A DNA stretch of 64,000 bases from Naasia lichenicola (GTDB lineage Bacteria > Actinomycetota > Actinomycetes > Actinomycetales > Microbacteriaceae), in assembly GCF_004801885.1 (NCBI RefSeq), contig NZ_SSSM01000005.1:248001-312000 (forward strand). Direction: 5' to 3'. A program made the translations under genes and the position numbers. The notes beneath the pieces are model-generated. The model was not told where the DNA came from. It saw only the letters and a list, made by a program, of their open reading frames with translations, and ran no database searches. The first letter of the stretch is position 1. Every line of letters starts with the position of its first letter. Shown here piece after piece: positions 1 to 7,676 of the stretch.

Positions 1-995
1 CGAGCGGACTCGAATCAGTGGTCGTCGGCGAAGGGGAGATCGCCGGTCAGGTCAAGCGCGCCCTCGGCGCCGCGCGCACCGAAGGCACCACGACCGCCGA
101 TCTCGAGCGCGTCTTCCAGCGCGCATCGTCGGCGTCCCGCAGCGTGCAGAACTCCACGGGCCTGGGCGGCGCGGGTCGCTCGATCGTGCGCCTCGCCCTC
201 GATCTGGCCTCCAGCCGGCTCGCCGACTGGCGAGTGCAGCGGGTGCTCCTCGTCGGAACAGGTGCCTACGCGGGTGCGAGCCTCGCGGCCCTGCGGGATC
301 GCGGCGTGACGGATGTCGGCGTCTACTCCCCCTCCGGACGAGCGCATCGCTTCGGCACACGCGAGGGCGTCCGCCCCGTCACCGCAGACGATCTCGCCGC
401 CGAGCTGGCGCAGGCCACGGTGATCGTCTCCTGCAGCACGGCGAACGGCTACGTCGTCACCTCCGACATGCTCGGATCCGCGCGCGACGGGTCGCCGCTG
501 ATGGTCATCGACCTGGGACTGCCGCGCAACGTCGAACCCGCTGTCGCGACCATCGCGGGCGTCGAGCTGCTCGACCTCGAGACCGTCCGACTGCATGCGC
601 CTCTGCATGAGCTGACCGCAGCCCAAGACGCTCGCGAGCTGGTCGGCCGTGCCGCCGCCGCCTATTCCGCCGAGAGCACGGAGCACGAGGTGACCGCCGC
701 CGTCGTAGGCTACCGGGCGCATGTGTTCGACCTTCTCGACACGGAGCTCGAGCGGCTGCGCGCCCGCGGCGAGAGCACCGAGGCCACCGAGCGGGCCATG
801 CGCCATCTCGTGAGCGTCCTGGTGCACACACCGACCACCCGTGCCAAGCAGCTCGCCCGCGACGGACGGGCCGACGAGGCGGTCGCCGCGTTCTCGGCCC
901 TGTTCGACATCGACGCACCGGCCGCCGATGCCCATCACGGCGTCGATGTGCACGGATTGGATCATCGCGGGATGGCGGATCCCGCCGCCTCCTGA
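1..995 (+). CDS. hemA: Glutamyl-tRNA reductase, C-terminal part (5' end outside window)
   Basis: GluTR makes glutamate-1-semialdehyde from glutamyl-tRNA with NADPH, the first step of C5 tetrapyrrole synthesis. The reading frame is open to the left edge. It enters with [16 protein letters not shown], the conserved segment that follows the catalytic domain, so the N-terminal catalytic Cys lies outside the window. The NADPH domain follows ([11 protein letters not shown]), then [14 protein letters not shown]-like sequence ([16 protein letters not shown]) and the C-terminal helical dimerisation region. About 330 residues are visible of an expected 420-450. The gene is convergent with the next one; the 154-bp gap holds palindromes. 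Confidence 0.93.
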   Translation, partial: SGLESVVVGEGEIAGQVKRALGAARTEGTTTADLERVFQRASSASRSVQNSTGLGGAGRSIVRLALDLASSRLADWRVQRVLLVGTGAYAGASLAALRDRGVTDVGVYSPSGRAHRFGTREGVRPVTADDLAAELAQATVIVSCSTANGYVVTSDMLGSARDGSPLMVIDLGLPRNVEPAVATIAGVELLDLETVRLHAPLHELTAAQDARELVGRAAAAYSAESTEHEVTAAVVGYRAHVFDLLDTELERLRARGESTEATERAMRHLVSVLVHTPTTRAKQLARDGRADEAVAAFSALFDIDAPAADAHHGVDVHGLDHRGMADPAAS

Positions 996-1006
996 GCTCT
1001 TGGAGT

Positions 1007-1128
1007 CCTGAATTCCGGCCCATCTCCTGAATTCGGGTGATCGAACGTCCGAATTCAGGCCCGACGGGCGTTCTCAGGCCGCGATTGGCGAAACCGGCCT
1101 GGATCCTTCCTTTCGGCCTGAGTTCAGG
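1007..1128. repeat. Cluster of CCTGAATTC palindromic repeats between convergent genes
   Basis: CCTGAATTCGG at 1026-1036 is mirrored exactly by CCGAATTCAGG at 1049-1059 with a 12-nt loop. A further copy, CCTGAATTCCGG, lies at 1007-1018, and a degenerate copy, CCTGAGTTCAGG, at 1117-1128. No T-tract follows. The site lies between the 3' ends of hemA and the beta-lactamase-like gene, so a bidirectional terminator is possible. The multiple copies also suggest an intergenic repeat family. Confidence 0.6.
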
Positions 1129-1149
1129 ACCTCCGCAGTGCCCACCTCG

Positions 1150-2055
1150 TCAGTGCACGTACTCCAGCAGATCGGTTCCGATCGTCCGCATGGCGCCCAG
1201 AGCCTCGAGCCGGGTCGAGATGTCCTTGTCCGCGAACACCACGGTGACCGCGTAGGCGACCCCGGCGCGCGGTCCTCGGAGCACGCCCACCTCGCAGCGG
1301 ATGCCGGTGTCGGTGCCGGTCTGGTTGAACAGGGTGAGGCTGTGATCGGAGCGAGTGTGGGCCAGCGGGTCGAGGCCGAAGGCGCTCGCCACGAGGGTGA
1401 GGTCCGCGCCGAGGGCCAGCCAATCGGCCACCTTGTAGCTCGTCGAGGCGTCGACCGCCTCCCCCCGGGCGATCCGCGCGAACAGCCAGGCGAGCTCCGC
1501 TGTCGAGCCAACGGAGAGCTGCGGGGCGTCATCGGGGCCCCGGCGCTCCCGGACCACATCGAGCAGCGCGGACTTGGTGATCCCGAGCGACTCGGCGCGC
1601 TGACGGACCGCGTCGAGGCCGACGCGTCGCAGCAGGATGTTGGTCGCCACGTTGTCACTCGTCGATCCGACGATGGCGGCGAGATCGGCGAGCGGCAAAG
1701 CGGGCACATGCAGGTGCTGCCAGACCCCGGCGCCGCCGATGAGGTCGGAGTCGGTGCGGTCGAGCACGTCGTAGCGCGACCATGAGCCGTCACTGAGCCG
1801 GGCCGCCACCTCGAGCAGGAGCAGCACCTTGCCGATGCCCGCCGTGGGCAGCACGATGTGGTCGTCCACCGAGAACAGCACCCGGCCGCTCAGCAGATCG
1901 ACCGCCCGTGCTGAGACCTGCGATCCGTCGATGGCGAGCTGCGCGAGTGCGGCGAATCCGGCCGAGAAGTTCTCCGCCGCCTCCAGACCGCGATGCCGCG
2001 CGGCTGCGGCCTCCCGTTCACGCGCACGCCTGGTCCGCTCCCCCGCGGCCGTCAC
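1150..2055 (-). CDS. Class A beta-lactamase-fold serine hydrolase homologue lacking the catalytic serine
   Basis: The 301-residue protein has the layout of a class A beta-lactamase/serine hydrolase. The active-site helix motif expected as SxxK reads G73-I-G-K76, so glycine replaces the nucleophile. The SDN motif is intact (S133-D134-N135). The KTG motif is Q245-T-G. No clear omega-loop ExxLN is seen near 165-180. The Gly codon is GGC, one base from AGC (Ser). No signal peptide is evident: the N terminus is charged and Arg-rich. The start is GTG. The gene lies 97 bp downstream of the M13 peptidase on the same strand and may be co-transcribed. It could be a non-hydrolytic binding protein, or the codon could be a recent mutation or a sequence error. 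The fold is fairly sure, the activity is not. Confidence 0.8.
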   Translation of the reverse strand: MTAAGERTRRAREREAAAARHRGLEAAENFSAGFAALAQLAIDGSQVSARAVDLLSGRVLFSVDDHIVLPTAGIGKVLLLLEVAARLSDGSWSRYDVLDRTDSDLIGGAGVWQHLHVPALPLADLAAIVGSTSDNVATNILLRRVGLDAVRQRAESLGITKSALLDVVRERRGPDDAPQLSVGSTAELAWLFARIARGEAVDASTSYKVADWLALGADLTLVASAFGLDPLAHTRSDHSLTLFNQTGTDTGIRCEVGVLRGPRAGVAYAVTVVFADKDISTRLEALGAMRTIGTDLLEYVH

Positions 2056-2152
2056 CGTTCGCTCGTCCGGCTCGTGCGGTCATGGATCCCCTGTCGACGA
2101 TGCGCGGGCGTCATGACACGGACCATCGATGGCGAGCCGAAGCCGGCCGAGC

Positions 2153-4129
2153 TCACCAGATGCTGACGCGATCCTCCGGCGGCAGCCAGAGGGCGTCGGA
2201 GTCGGTCACCGTGAAGGCGTCGTAGAAGGCGTCGACGTTGCGGACGATCTGGTTGCAGCGGAACTCGCTCGGCGAATGCGGATCGATCGCAAGCAGGCGG
2301 ATGACCTCGGCGTCGCGGGCCTTGAGCTGCCATGCCTGCGCCCAGGAGAGGAAGAACCGCTCAGCTCCGGTCAGGCCGTCGACCACGGGTGGCTCCTCAC
2401 CGTGGAGCGAGAGCAGGTACGCCTTCCAGGCGATCCCGAGCCCGCCGAGGTCCCCGATGTTCTCGCCGATGGTGAGCGCGCCGTTCACGTGGTGATCCGG
2501 CGTCTGCAGCGGCGCGAGCGCGTCGTACTGCTTGATCAGCGAGGCCGTCCGGGTCTCGAAAGCGGCCCGGTCGTCGGCCGTCCACCAGTCGATGAGGCGG
2601 CCGTCGCCATCGAATCGCGAGCCCTGGTCGTCGAAGCCATGGCCGATCTCGTGACCGATCACCGCGCCGATCGCACCGTAGTTCGCTGCGGCATCACGGT
2701 CAGCCGTGAAGAAGGGGAACTGGAGGATCGCCGCGGGGAAGACGATCTCGTTGAAGCCCGGGTTGTAGTACGCGTTGATGGTCTGGGGCGTCATGAACCA
2801 CTCGTCGCGATCCAGCGGTCTGCCGATCTTGCCGAGCTCGCGGGCGAACTCGAAGGCGGCCGTGCGGCGGACGTTGCCCACCAGGTCGGACGCGTCGGTC
2901 TCCAGCGACGAGTAGTCGCGCCACCTGACCGGATAGCCGATCTTCGGCGTGAACTTCTCCAGCTTCTCCAGCGCCTTGGCACGGGTGTCCTCGCCCATCC
3001 AGTCGATGGCGGCGATGGAGTCCCGGTAGGCGTCGACGAGATAGTCGACGAGCTCGTCCATGGCGACCTTGGCGCTCGGCGGGAAGTGACGGTCGACGTA
3101 GGTGCGGCCCACCGCCTCGCCCATGGAGCCTTCGACGAGCGAGACTCCGCGCTTCCAGCGCGCGCGCATCTCCGGCGTGCCCGTGAGGGTCTTGCCGTAG
3201 AAGTCGAAGTTGGCCTCGACGAACTCGGATGACAGGTAGGCCGCGGTGCCGCGGACGATCTGCCAGGACAGCCAGTCACGCCAGGCATCGAGGCGGTCCT
3301 CGACGAGCAGCGAGCCGAGCCCGGTGACGAAGCTGGGCTCGCGCACGACCACCTCGGCGAACGCGCCGTCGGGTCCGTCGACGCCTTCCAACCAGGTGCC
3401 GATCAGGGCGGCGTCTCCTGCCAGCGCCGCGAACTCGTCGACGGTGGCGAGGTTGTAGGTGGCCTGGCTGTCGCGGGTGCGCACGTTGTCCCAGTGCGCG
3501 GCGGCGAGCGCGGTCTCGAGGTCGAAGACCCGCTGCGCACGATCCGCGAGGTCGTCGAGCCCCGCAAGATCGAGCATGCGGGCGAGATGCAGCCGGTACG
3601 CCTCGCGGATCTGCGCGAAGGACTCCTCGCGGTAGTAGCTCTCATCCGGCAGGCCGAGTCCCGCCTGCTCGACGACGACGAGGTAGCGCTCGGGGTTTCC
3701 CGGATCATTGTCGACGTAGAGCTGGAAGAAGCCCGAGGTGCCCGTGCGTTCGAGGTTTCCGAGGGTGGCCAGCAGCGAGGGGATGGAGTCGACGGCGGCG
3801 GCCACCTCGAGTAGTCCGGCGATCGGGGCGGACCCGAGCTTCTCGACGGTCTCCTCGTCGATGAAGCTCGAGTAGAGGTCTCCGAACTTGCGCTCCTCGG
3901 TGCCCGGTTCTGAGTCCTGGGCTTCGATGATGATGTCGCGCACCGCACGCTCCGCCTCTTCGGCCAGCAGGTAGAAGGAGCCGTAGCGGGCCCGGTCGGC
4001 GGGGATCTCCGTGCGCTCGATCCACCTGCCGTTGACGTGCCGGAACAGATCGTCCTGCGGTCGGGTGGCGGGGTCGAGCTCGTCGAGCTCGATGCCGGAG
4101 GTCAGGGCGTCGGGTGCAGTGTCACTCAC
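2153..4129 (-). CDS. pepO: M13 (neprilysin/PepO) family zinc endopeptidase
   Basis: This is a 658-residue M13 metallopeptidase, the normal bacterial length. The zinc site HEIGH is at residues 493-497, followed by the third ligand region GENIGDLGG. The substrate-binding motif NAYYNP precedes the zinc site by about 60 residues, and the protein ends in the family's usual aromatic tail (IW). No signal peptide is present, so it is probably cytoplasmic and cleaves small peptides. The start was taken at GTG 4129 (MSDTAPDAL) because everything upstream in frame is antisense to the transporter gene. A TAGGCT -10-like hexamer ends 8 nt before that GTG, which fits a very short leader. The gene is divergent from the MFS gene at 4298. 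Confidence 0.93.
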   Translation of the reverse strand: MSDTAPDALTSGIELDELDPATRPQDDLFRHVNGRWIERTEIPADRARYGSFYLLAEEAERAVRDIIIEAQDSEPGTEERKFGDLYSSFIDEETVEKLGSAPIAGLLEVAAAVDSIPSLLATLGNLERTGTSGFFQLYVDNDPGNPERYLVVVEQAGLGLPDESYYREESFAQIREAYRLHLARMLDLAGLDDLADRAQRVFDLETALAAAHWDNVRTRDSQATYNLATVDEFAALAGDAALIGTWLEGVDGPDGAFAEVVVREPSFVTGLGSLLVEDRLDAWRDWLSWQIVRGTAAYLSSEFVEANFDFYGKTLTGTPEMRARWKRGVSLVEGSMGEAVGRTYVDRHFPPSAKVAMDELVDYLVDAYRDSIAAIDWMGEDTRAKALEKLEKFTPKIGYPVRWRDYSSLETDASDLVGNVRRTAAFEFARELGKIGRPLDRDEWFMTPQTINAYYNPGFNEIVFPAAILQFPFFTADRDAAANYGAIGAVIGHEIGHGFDDQGSRFDGDGRLIDWWTADDRAAFETRTASLIKQYDALAPLQTPDHHVNGALTIGENIGDLGGLGIAWKAYLLSLHGEEPPVVDGLTGAERFFLSWAQAWQLKARDAEVIRLLAIDPHSPSEFRCNQIVRNVDAFYDAFTVTDSDALWLPPEDRVSIW

Positions 4130-4285
4130 GATCCACCAGCCTATTCGGGACCATCGGGCGCTCACCCACCTGTCAGCGAACGTCCGGGCGCATGTGGCGC
4201 GACCAGTGACTTCGATCTCTGCTCGGAGCGCGGAGCGCCTGCATCCAGACACGCGGTGCAGGCGCGCGCGATCTTCGGCGTCCCA

Positions 4286-4291
4286 TAGCGT
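4286..4291 (+). promoter_or_regulatory. -10 hexamer TAGCGT of a predicted leaderless promoter (MFS gene)
   Basis: TAGCGT fits TANNNT and ends 6 nt before GTG 4298, which would place transcription start on the start codon. No Shine-Dalgarno sequence is seen. Confidence 0.5.
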
Positions 4292-4297
4292 TGACGG

Positions 4298-5506
4298 GTG
4301 ACCACCGATGCCGCCGTCCTCCCCCGGAGCGAAGTGATCGGATGGCGCAACGCCATCTTCGTCGTCTTCGCCCTCGCCGGCTTCGCCGTGGCCAGCTGGC
4401 TGTCTCGGGTGCCCGCAGTGCGGGACGAGCTCGCCGTGTCGACGAGCGTGCTCGGCTTCGTCCTGCTGGGGCTCGCGGCCGGATCGATGGTCGGCCTCAC
4501 CGCGTCGAGCGGTGTCATCGAGAGGCTCGGCGCCGCGCGCGGGCTGCTCGTCGCCGTCGCCGCCTCCGTCGCCGGTCTGCCCATCGCCGCCATCGGCTCC
4601 TCGGTCGGGAGCCCGGTGCTGACCTTCGCGGGCCTCGCCGTCTTCGGCTTCGGCAACGGGATGTGGGATGTCGCCATGAACATCTCGGGTGCCGCCAACG
4701 AGCGCGCCCTCGGCCGCTCGGTCATGCCGCTCTTCCACGCTGCATTCAGCCTCGGGACGGTGATCGGAGTGGGCGCGGGCTCCCTCGCCGAGGCACTCGC
4801 GGTTCCCGTGATCGTCCACGTGTCGATCGCGTCGGCGCTCATCCTGGTGGGCGCCCTCACGGCCACGCGCTGGTTCCGATCGGAGCGCACCGCCGAGACG
4901 CACGACGAGGTCCGCCCCGACTGGCGCGAGCGCCTCAAGGTGTGGGGCGAGCCGCGGACGCTGCTGATCGGCCTCCTCGTGCTCGGCATGGCCTTCGCCG
5001 AGGGCAGCGCCAACGACTGGCTGCCGCTCGCCATGGTGGACGGTCATGGACTGCAGAACGATCAGGGCGCCATCGTGCTCGGAGTCTTCCTCGCTGCCAT
5101 GACCATCGGCCGGTTGGGAGGCGTGTTCCTGCTCGACCGGTTCGGGAGGGTTCCGGTGCTGCGCACCGCCGCCGCATTCGCGGTGGTCGGCCTGGCGCTG
5201 GTGATCTTCGGGCCGACGCCCGCCGTCGCCATTATCGGCTCGGTGATCTGGGGGCTCGGCGCATCGCTGGGCTTCCCGGTCGGCATGTCCGCGGCCGCCG
5301 ACGATGCGCGGATGGCGAGTGCTCGCGTCAGTGTGGTGGCGACGATCGGCTACCTCGCCTTCCTCGGTGGTCCTCCGCTCATCGGCATCCTCGGCGATCA
5401 GGTGGGACTGCTGCGCGCGCTGCTGGTCGTGGTCGTCCTCGTGGTGATCTCGGGACTGGTGACGGGCGCGGCCCGCGAGCCGAAGCCCGCGGTGCCGAAG
5501 GCCTGA
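4298..5506 (+). CDS. MFS transporter, YbjJ-like
   Basis: This 402-residue protein is very hydrophobic, with about 12 membrane segments. The first segment (near 10-30) is followed by WLSRVPAVRDEL, which resembles the YbjJ/FucP-like branch of the major facilitator superfamily. A central cytoplasmic loop lies near 190-215 (charged, after TATRWF). Substrate cannot be read from the sequence. The gene is monocistronic between divergent pepO and nucS, which starts 65 bp downstream. The GTG start lacks an RBS and sits 6 nt behind a -10 hexamer. Confidence 0.85.
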   Translation: MTTDAAVLPRSEVIGWRNAIFVVFALAGFAVASWLSRVPAVRDELAVSTSVLGFVLLGLAAGSMVGLTASSGVIERLGAARGLLVAVAASVAGLPIAAIGSSVGSPVLTFAGLAVFGFGNGMWDVAMNISGAANERALGRSVMPLFHAAFSLGTVIGVGAGSLAEALAVPVIVHVSIASALILVGALTATRWFRSERTAETHDEVRPDWRERLKVWGEPRTLLIGLLVLGMAFAEGSANDWLPLAMVDGHGLQNDQGAIVLGVFLAAMTIGRLGGVFLLDRFGRVPVLRTAAAFAVVGLALVIFGPTPAVAIIGSVIWGLGASLGFPVGMSAAADDARMASARVSVVATIGYLAFLGGPPLIGILGDQVGLLRALLVVVVLVVISGLVTGAAREPKPAVPKA

Positions 5507-5559
5507 TCGCCCGGTCGGCCGCACCGGCTGCCTTGCGGCCTCCGCTCCTCCGGGGTGGC

Positions 5560-5565
5560 TAGCAT
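5560..5565 (+). promoter_or_regulatory. -10 hexamer TAGCAT of a predicted leaderless promoter (nucS)
   Basis: TAGCAT ends 6 nt before GTG 5572 and there is no ribosome binding site, so nucS is probably translated from a leaderless mRNA. Confidence 0.55.
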
Positions 5566-5571
5566 CGTCGG

Positions 5572-6267
5572 GTGCGTCTTGTCGTTGCCCACTGCTCCGT
5601 CGATTACGCCGGAAGGCTCAGCGCACATCTGCCGCTCGCGCCACGCGTGCTCATGCTCAAGGCGGACGGGAGCGTGCTCATCCACTCCGATGGCGGCTCC
5701 TACAAGCCCCTCAACTGGATGAGCCCGCCCTGCTCGGTGAGCGTCTCCCAGCCCGACGAGCACGAGGCGGCGGGTGGCGTCACGGAGCTGTGGACCGTGC
5801 GGCACGCGAAGACCGACGATGTGCTCGTTGTGTCGCTGCACGAGATCCTCCACGACTCGGCTCATGAGCTCGGCATCGATCCCGGCCTGATCAAGGACGG
5901 CGTGGAGGCCGATCTGCAGGAGCTGCTGGCGGAGCAGATCGAGGTGCTCGGCGAGGGACACACTCTGGTCCGCCGCGAGTACATGACGGCGATCGGCCCG
6001 GTGGACATCCTCGCCCGCGATGCGAATGGACGATCGGTGGCGGTCGAGATCAAGCGCCGCGGCGGCGTGGACGGCGTCGAGCAGCTCACCCGGTACCTCG
6101 AGCTGATGAACCGCGATCCGCACATCGCTCCGGTCACGGGCGTCTTCGCCGCGCAGGAGATCAAGCCGCAGGCCCGCACCCTCGCGCAGGACCGCGGCAT
6201 CCGCTGCGTCGTGCTCGACTACGACGCCATGCGCGGCATGGACGACGTGCACGCCCGCCTCTTCTGA
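5572..6267 (+). CDS. nucS: Mismatch-specific endonuclease NucS (EndoMS)
   Basis: NucS performs the non-canonical mismatch repair of actinobacteria, which lack MutS/MutL. It cleaves both strands at mismatches. The 231-residue protein has the N-terminal DNA-binding domain and a C-terminal RecB-like nuclease domain. The catalytic residues D145, E159 and K161 are visible in GPVDIL and VAVEIKRR. The C terminus HARLF matches the short hydrophobic tail used by the family to bind the DnaN clamp. dnaN itself lies 34 kb away in this window. The gene stands alone; the next gene starts after a repeat-rich gap. Confidence 0.96.
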   Translation: MRLVVAHCSVDYAGRLSAHLPLAPRVLMLKADGSVLIHSDGGSYKPLNWMSPPCSVSVSQPDEHEAAGGVTELWTVRHAKTDDVLVVSLHEILHDSAHELGIDPGLIKDGVEADLQELLAEQIEVLGEGHTLVRREYMTAIGPVDILARDANGRSVAVEIKRRGGVDGVEQLTRYLELMNRDPHIAPVTGVFAAQEIKPQARTLAQDRGIRCVVLDYDAMRGMDDVHARLF

Positions 6268-6295
6268 CCCGCACCCTGTTCCCGCCGCTTCCACC

Positions 6296-6434
6296 GATCA
6301 GGGGATTCTGCACGGATCAGGAGATTGCTGGATGAAAGGGGCGCTGGACGCCCGTTGCGGTCCGATTTCGGGGGCAATCCCCTGATCCGTGCAATCATCG
6401 GTCCCTCAGACTGGGCGTCGATCAGGCGATTTGC
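6296..6434. repeat. Four-copy GATCAGGnGATT repeat patch with a 20-bp inverted repeat
   Basis: GATCAGG(G/A/C)GATT occurs in direct orientation at 6296, 6315 and 6420 and inverted at 6376-6387. The arms 6309-6328 and 6374-6393 are inverted copies of 20 nt with one mismatch, separated by 45 nt. The patch fills the gap between nucS and the HAD gene. It may fold into a large stem-loop in RNA. It looks like an intergenic repeat rather than a simple terminator. Confidence 0.65.
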
Positions 6435-6441
6435 GCTCCCC

Positions 6442-6447
6442 TAGGCT
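6442..6447 (+). promoter_or_regulatory. -10 hexamer TAGGCT of a predicted leaderless promoter (HAD gene)
   Basis: TAGGCT ends exactly 6 nt before ATG 6454. No Shine-Dalgarno sequence lies in the 6-nt spacer. Confidence 0.5.
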
Positions 6448-6453
6448 GATTGC

Positions 6454-7140
6454 ATGACCGCCTGGAGCTGCGTGCTCTTCGACCTCGACGGCACGATCAC
6501 GGATTCGGCCGCTGGGATCACCGCCACGCTCGCGCATACCCTCGAGGTGATGCAGCGCCCCGTGCCGTCACCGGCCGAGCTGCTCGCCTTCGTCGGCCCG
6601 CCGATCCTCGACGGCTTCGCGGCGCTCGGACTCGATCCCGCGCAGAGCCGAGAGGCCCTGGCCATCTACCGCGAGCGCTATCACGAGCGCGGCGCCTTCG
6701 ACAGCTCGGTGTACCCCGGCATCGAGGAAGCCATGCGCGCCATCGCCGCGACCGGTGTGCCGCTCGCGCTGGCGACCTCCAAGCCCGAGACGCAGGCGCG
6801 CAGGATCCTCGACCACTTCGGACTCGACGACCTCTTCACCTTCATCGGCGGCGCATCGGACGACGAGGCGCGCAGCGAGAAGGCGGACGTCGTCTCTTAC
6901 GTGCTCGACAACCTCATCGCGCTCGAGGTCGACGTATCGAACCCCGTGATGATCGGTGACCGCGAGCACGACGTGCACGGGGCGGCGGCCAACGGCATCC
7001 CCACGATCTTCGTCGAGTGGGGCTATGGCTCCGACATCGAGAAGGTCGGCTCGATCGCCGTGGCCGACACCCCATCGGATCTGCCCGTCTTCATCTCGCG
7101 CGGCACCCCCGAGCCGCCGGTGGCGAACGCCGCCATCTGA
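6454..7140 (+). CDS. HAD-superfamily phosphatase, phosphoglycolate phosphatase-like
   Basis: This is a 228-residue HAD hydrolase. Motif I is FDLDGTITDS (nucleophile D10, acid/base D12), motif II ATSKPE, and motif IV MIGDREHDVHGA. A helical cap lies between motifs I and II, as in Gph/PgmB-type enzymes. Substrates in this branch are small phosphate esters such as phosphoglycolate, but the sequence does not decide. It ends convergent to csoR. Confidence 0.85.
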   Translation: MTAWSCVLFDLDGTITDSAAGITATLAHTLEVMQRPVPSPAELLAFVGPPILDGFAALGLDPAQSREALAIYRERYHERGAFDSSVYPGIEEAMRAIAATGVPLALATSKPETQARRILDHFGLDDLFTFIGGASDDEARSEKADVVSYVLDNLIALEVDVSNPVMIGDREHDVHGAAANGIPTIFVEWGYGSDIEKVGSIAVADTPSDLPVFISRGTPEPPVANAAI

Positions 7141-7154
7141 CCCCGGCGAACCGT

Positions 7155-7211
7155 CGAGGTGACCCCAACGGCTGGCTTGATCGGATCGAGTCAGCCATCC
7201 GAGTCACCTCG
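7155..7211. terminator. Candidate bidirectional stem-loop between convergent genes
   Basis: CGAGGTGAC (7155-7163) pairs with GTCACCTCG (7203-7211). The loop contains a second, imperfect stem (GGCTG ... CAGCC). It sits between the 3' ends of the HAD gene and csoR. There is no T-run, so this is only a candidate. Confidence 0.4.
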
Positions 7212-7229
7212 GACTCCGCGCCGGCCCGT

Positions 7230-7511
7230 TCAGGAGCGGACGAGGCGCGCGATCGCCTGCGATGCCTCGCGCAGCTTCTCCTCGGCGACCTCGCCGCCCA
7301 CGGTCGCCGCTTCGGCCACGCAGTGCGCGAGATGGTCGTCGAGCAGGGCCAGGGCGACGCTCTCCAGCGCCTTCGTGGCCGCGGCGACCTGGGTCAGCAC
7401 GTCGATGCAGTAGGTGTCCTGCTCGACCATCCGTGCGATGCCGCGCACCTGGCCCTCGGCGCGGCCGAGTCGGCGGAGCACGTCGTCCTTGTTTCCCATG
7501 TAGCCGATCAC
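7230..7511 (-). CDS. csoR: CsoR-family copper-sensing repressor
   Basis: This 93-residue all-helical protein is the normal CsoR size. The Cu(I) ligands of the family appear as C35 (DTYCID), H60 and C64 (LDDHLAHC), and EGQVRGIARMV is the family signature. It binds DNA without copper and is released when Cu(I) binds. The start was taken at GTG 7511 (MIGYMGNKDD), as in homologues, rather than ATG 7499. That GTG lies 6 nt after a TACCCT -10 hexamer which overlaps a GC-rich palindrome, so autoregulation is likely. No copper ATPase or chaperone gene is adjacent, so its other targets must be elsewhere. Confidence 0.92.
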   Translation of the reverse strand: MIGYMGNKDDVLRRLGRAEGQVRGIARMVEQDTYCIDVLTQVAAATKALESVALALLDDHLAHCVAEAATVGGEVAEEKLREASQAIARLVRS

Positions 7512-7517
7512 CTGAGC

Positions 7518-7523
7518 AGGGTA
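7518..7523 (-). promoter_or_regulatory. -10 hexamer TACCCT of the csoR promoter
   Basis: On the minus strand TACCCT ends 6 nt before GTG 7511, which implies a leaderless csoR transcript. The hexamer overlaps the palindromic operator by 2 bp. Confidence 0.55.
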
Positions 7524-7536
7524 CCCCCGGGGGGTA
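7522..7536. promoter_or_regulatory. CsoR operator
   Basis: TACCCCCGGGGGGTA is a near-perfect palindrome of the TACCC-n-GGGTA type bound by actinobacterial CsoR proteins. It lies 11-25 bp upstream of the csoR start and overlaps its -10 hexamer, an ideal position for repression. Confidence 0.75.
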
Positions 7537-7676
7537 GCGCCAGCGTCGAGAGTGCATGTCTTGGCGCGCCGGTGGAGCCGTCGCCGTGAGCATCCGAGAG
7601 CGGCGGGACTGTAACACCTGTGTGAATCTTGATCGAGCCGTGGGTCGATGCGCCCAGCACCTGCCACGCTGAACGG

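Noticed and set aside
4130-5524. Open frame extending the M13 peptidase by 465 codons
   Set aside because: It is antisense to the MFS gene and His/Arg/Asp-rich, a typical high-GC shadow. GTG 4129 gives the family length.
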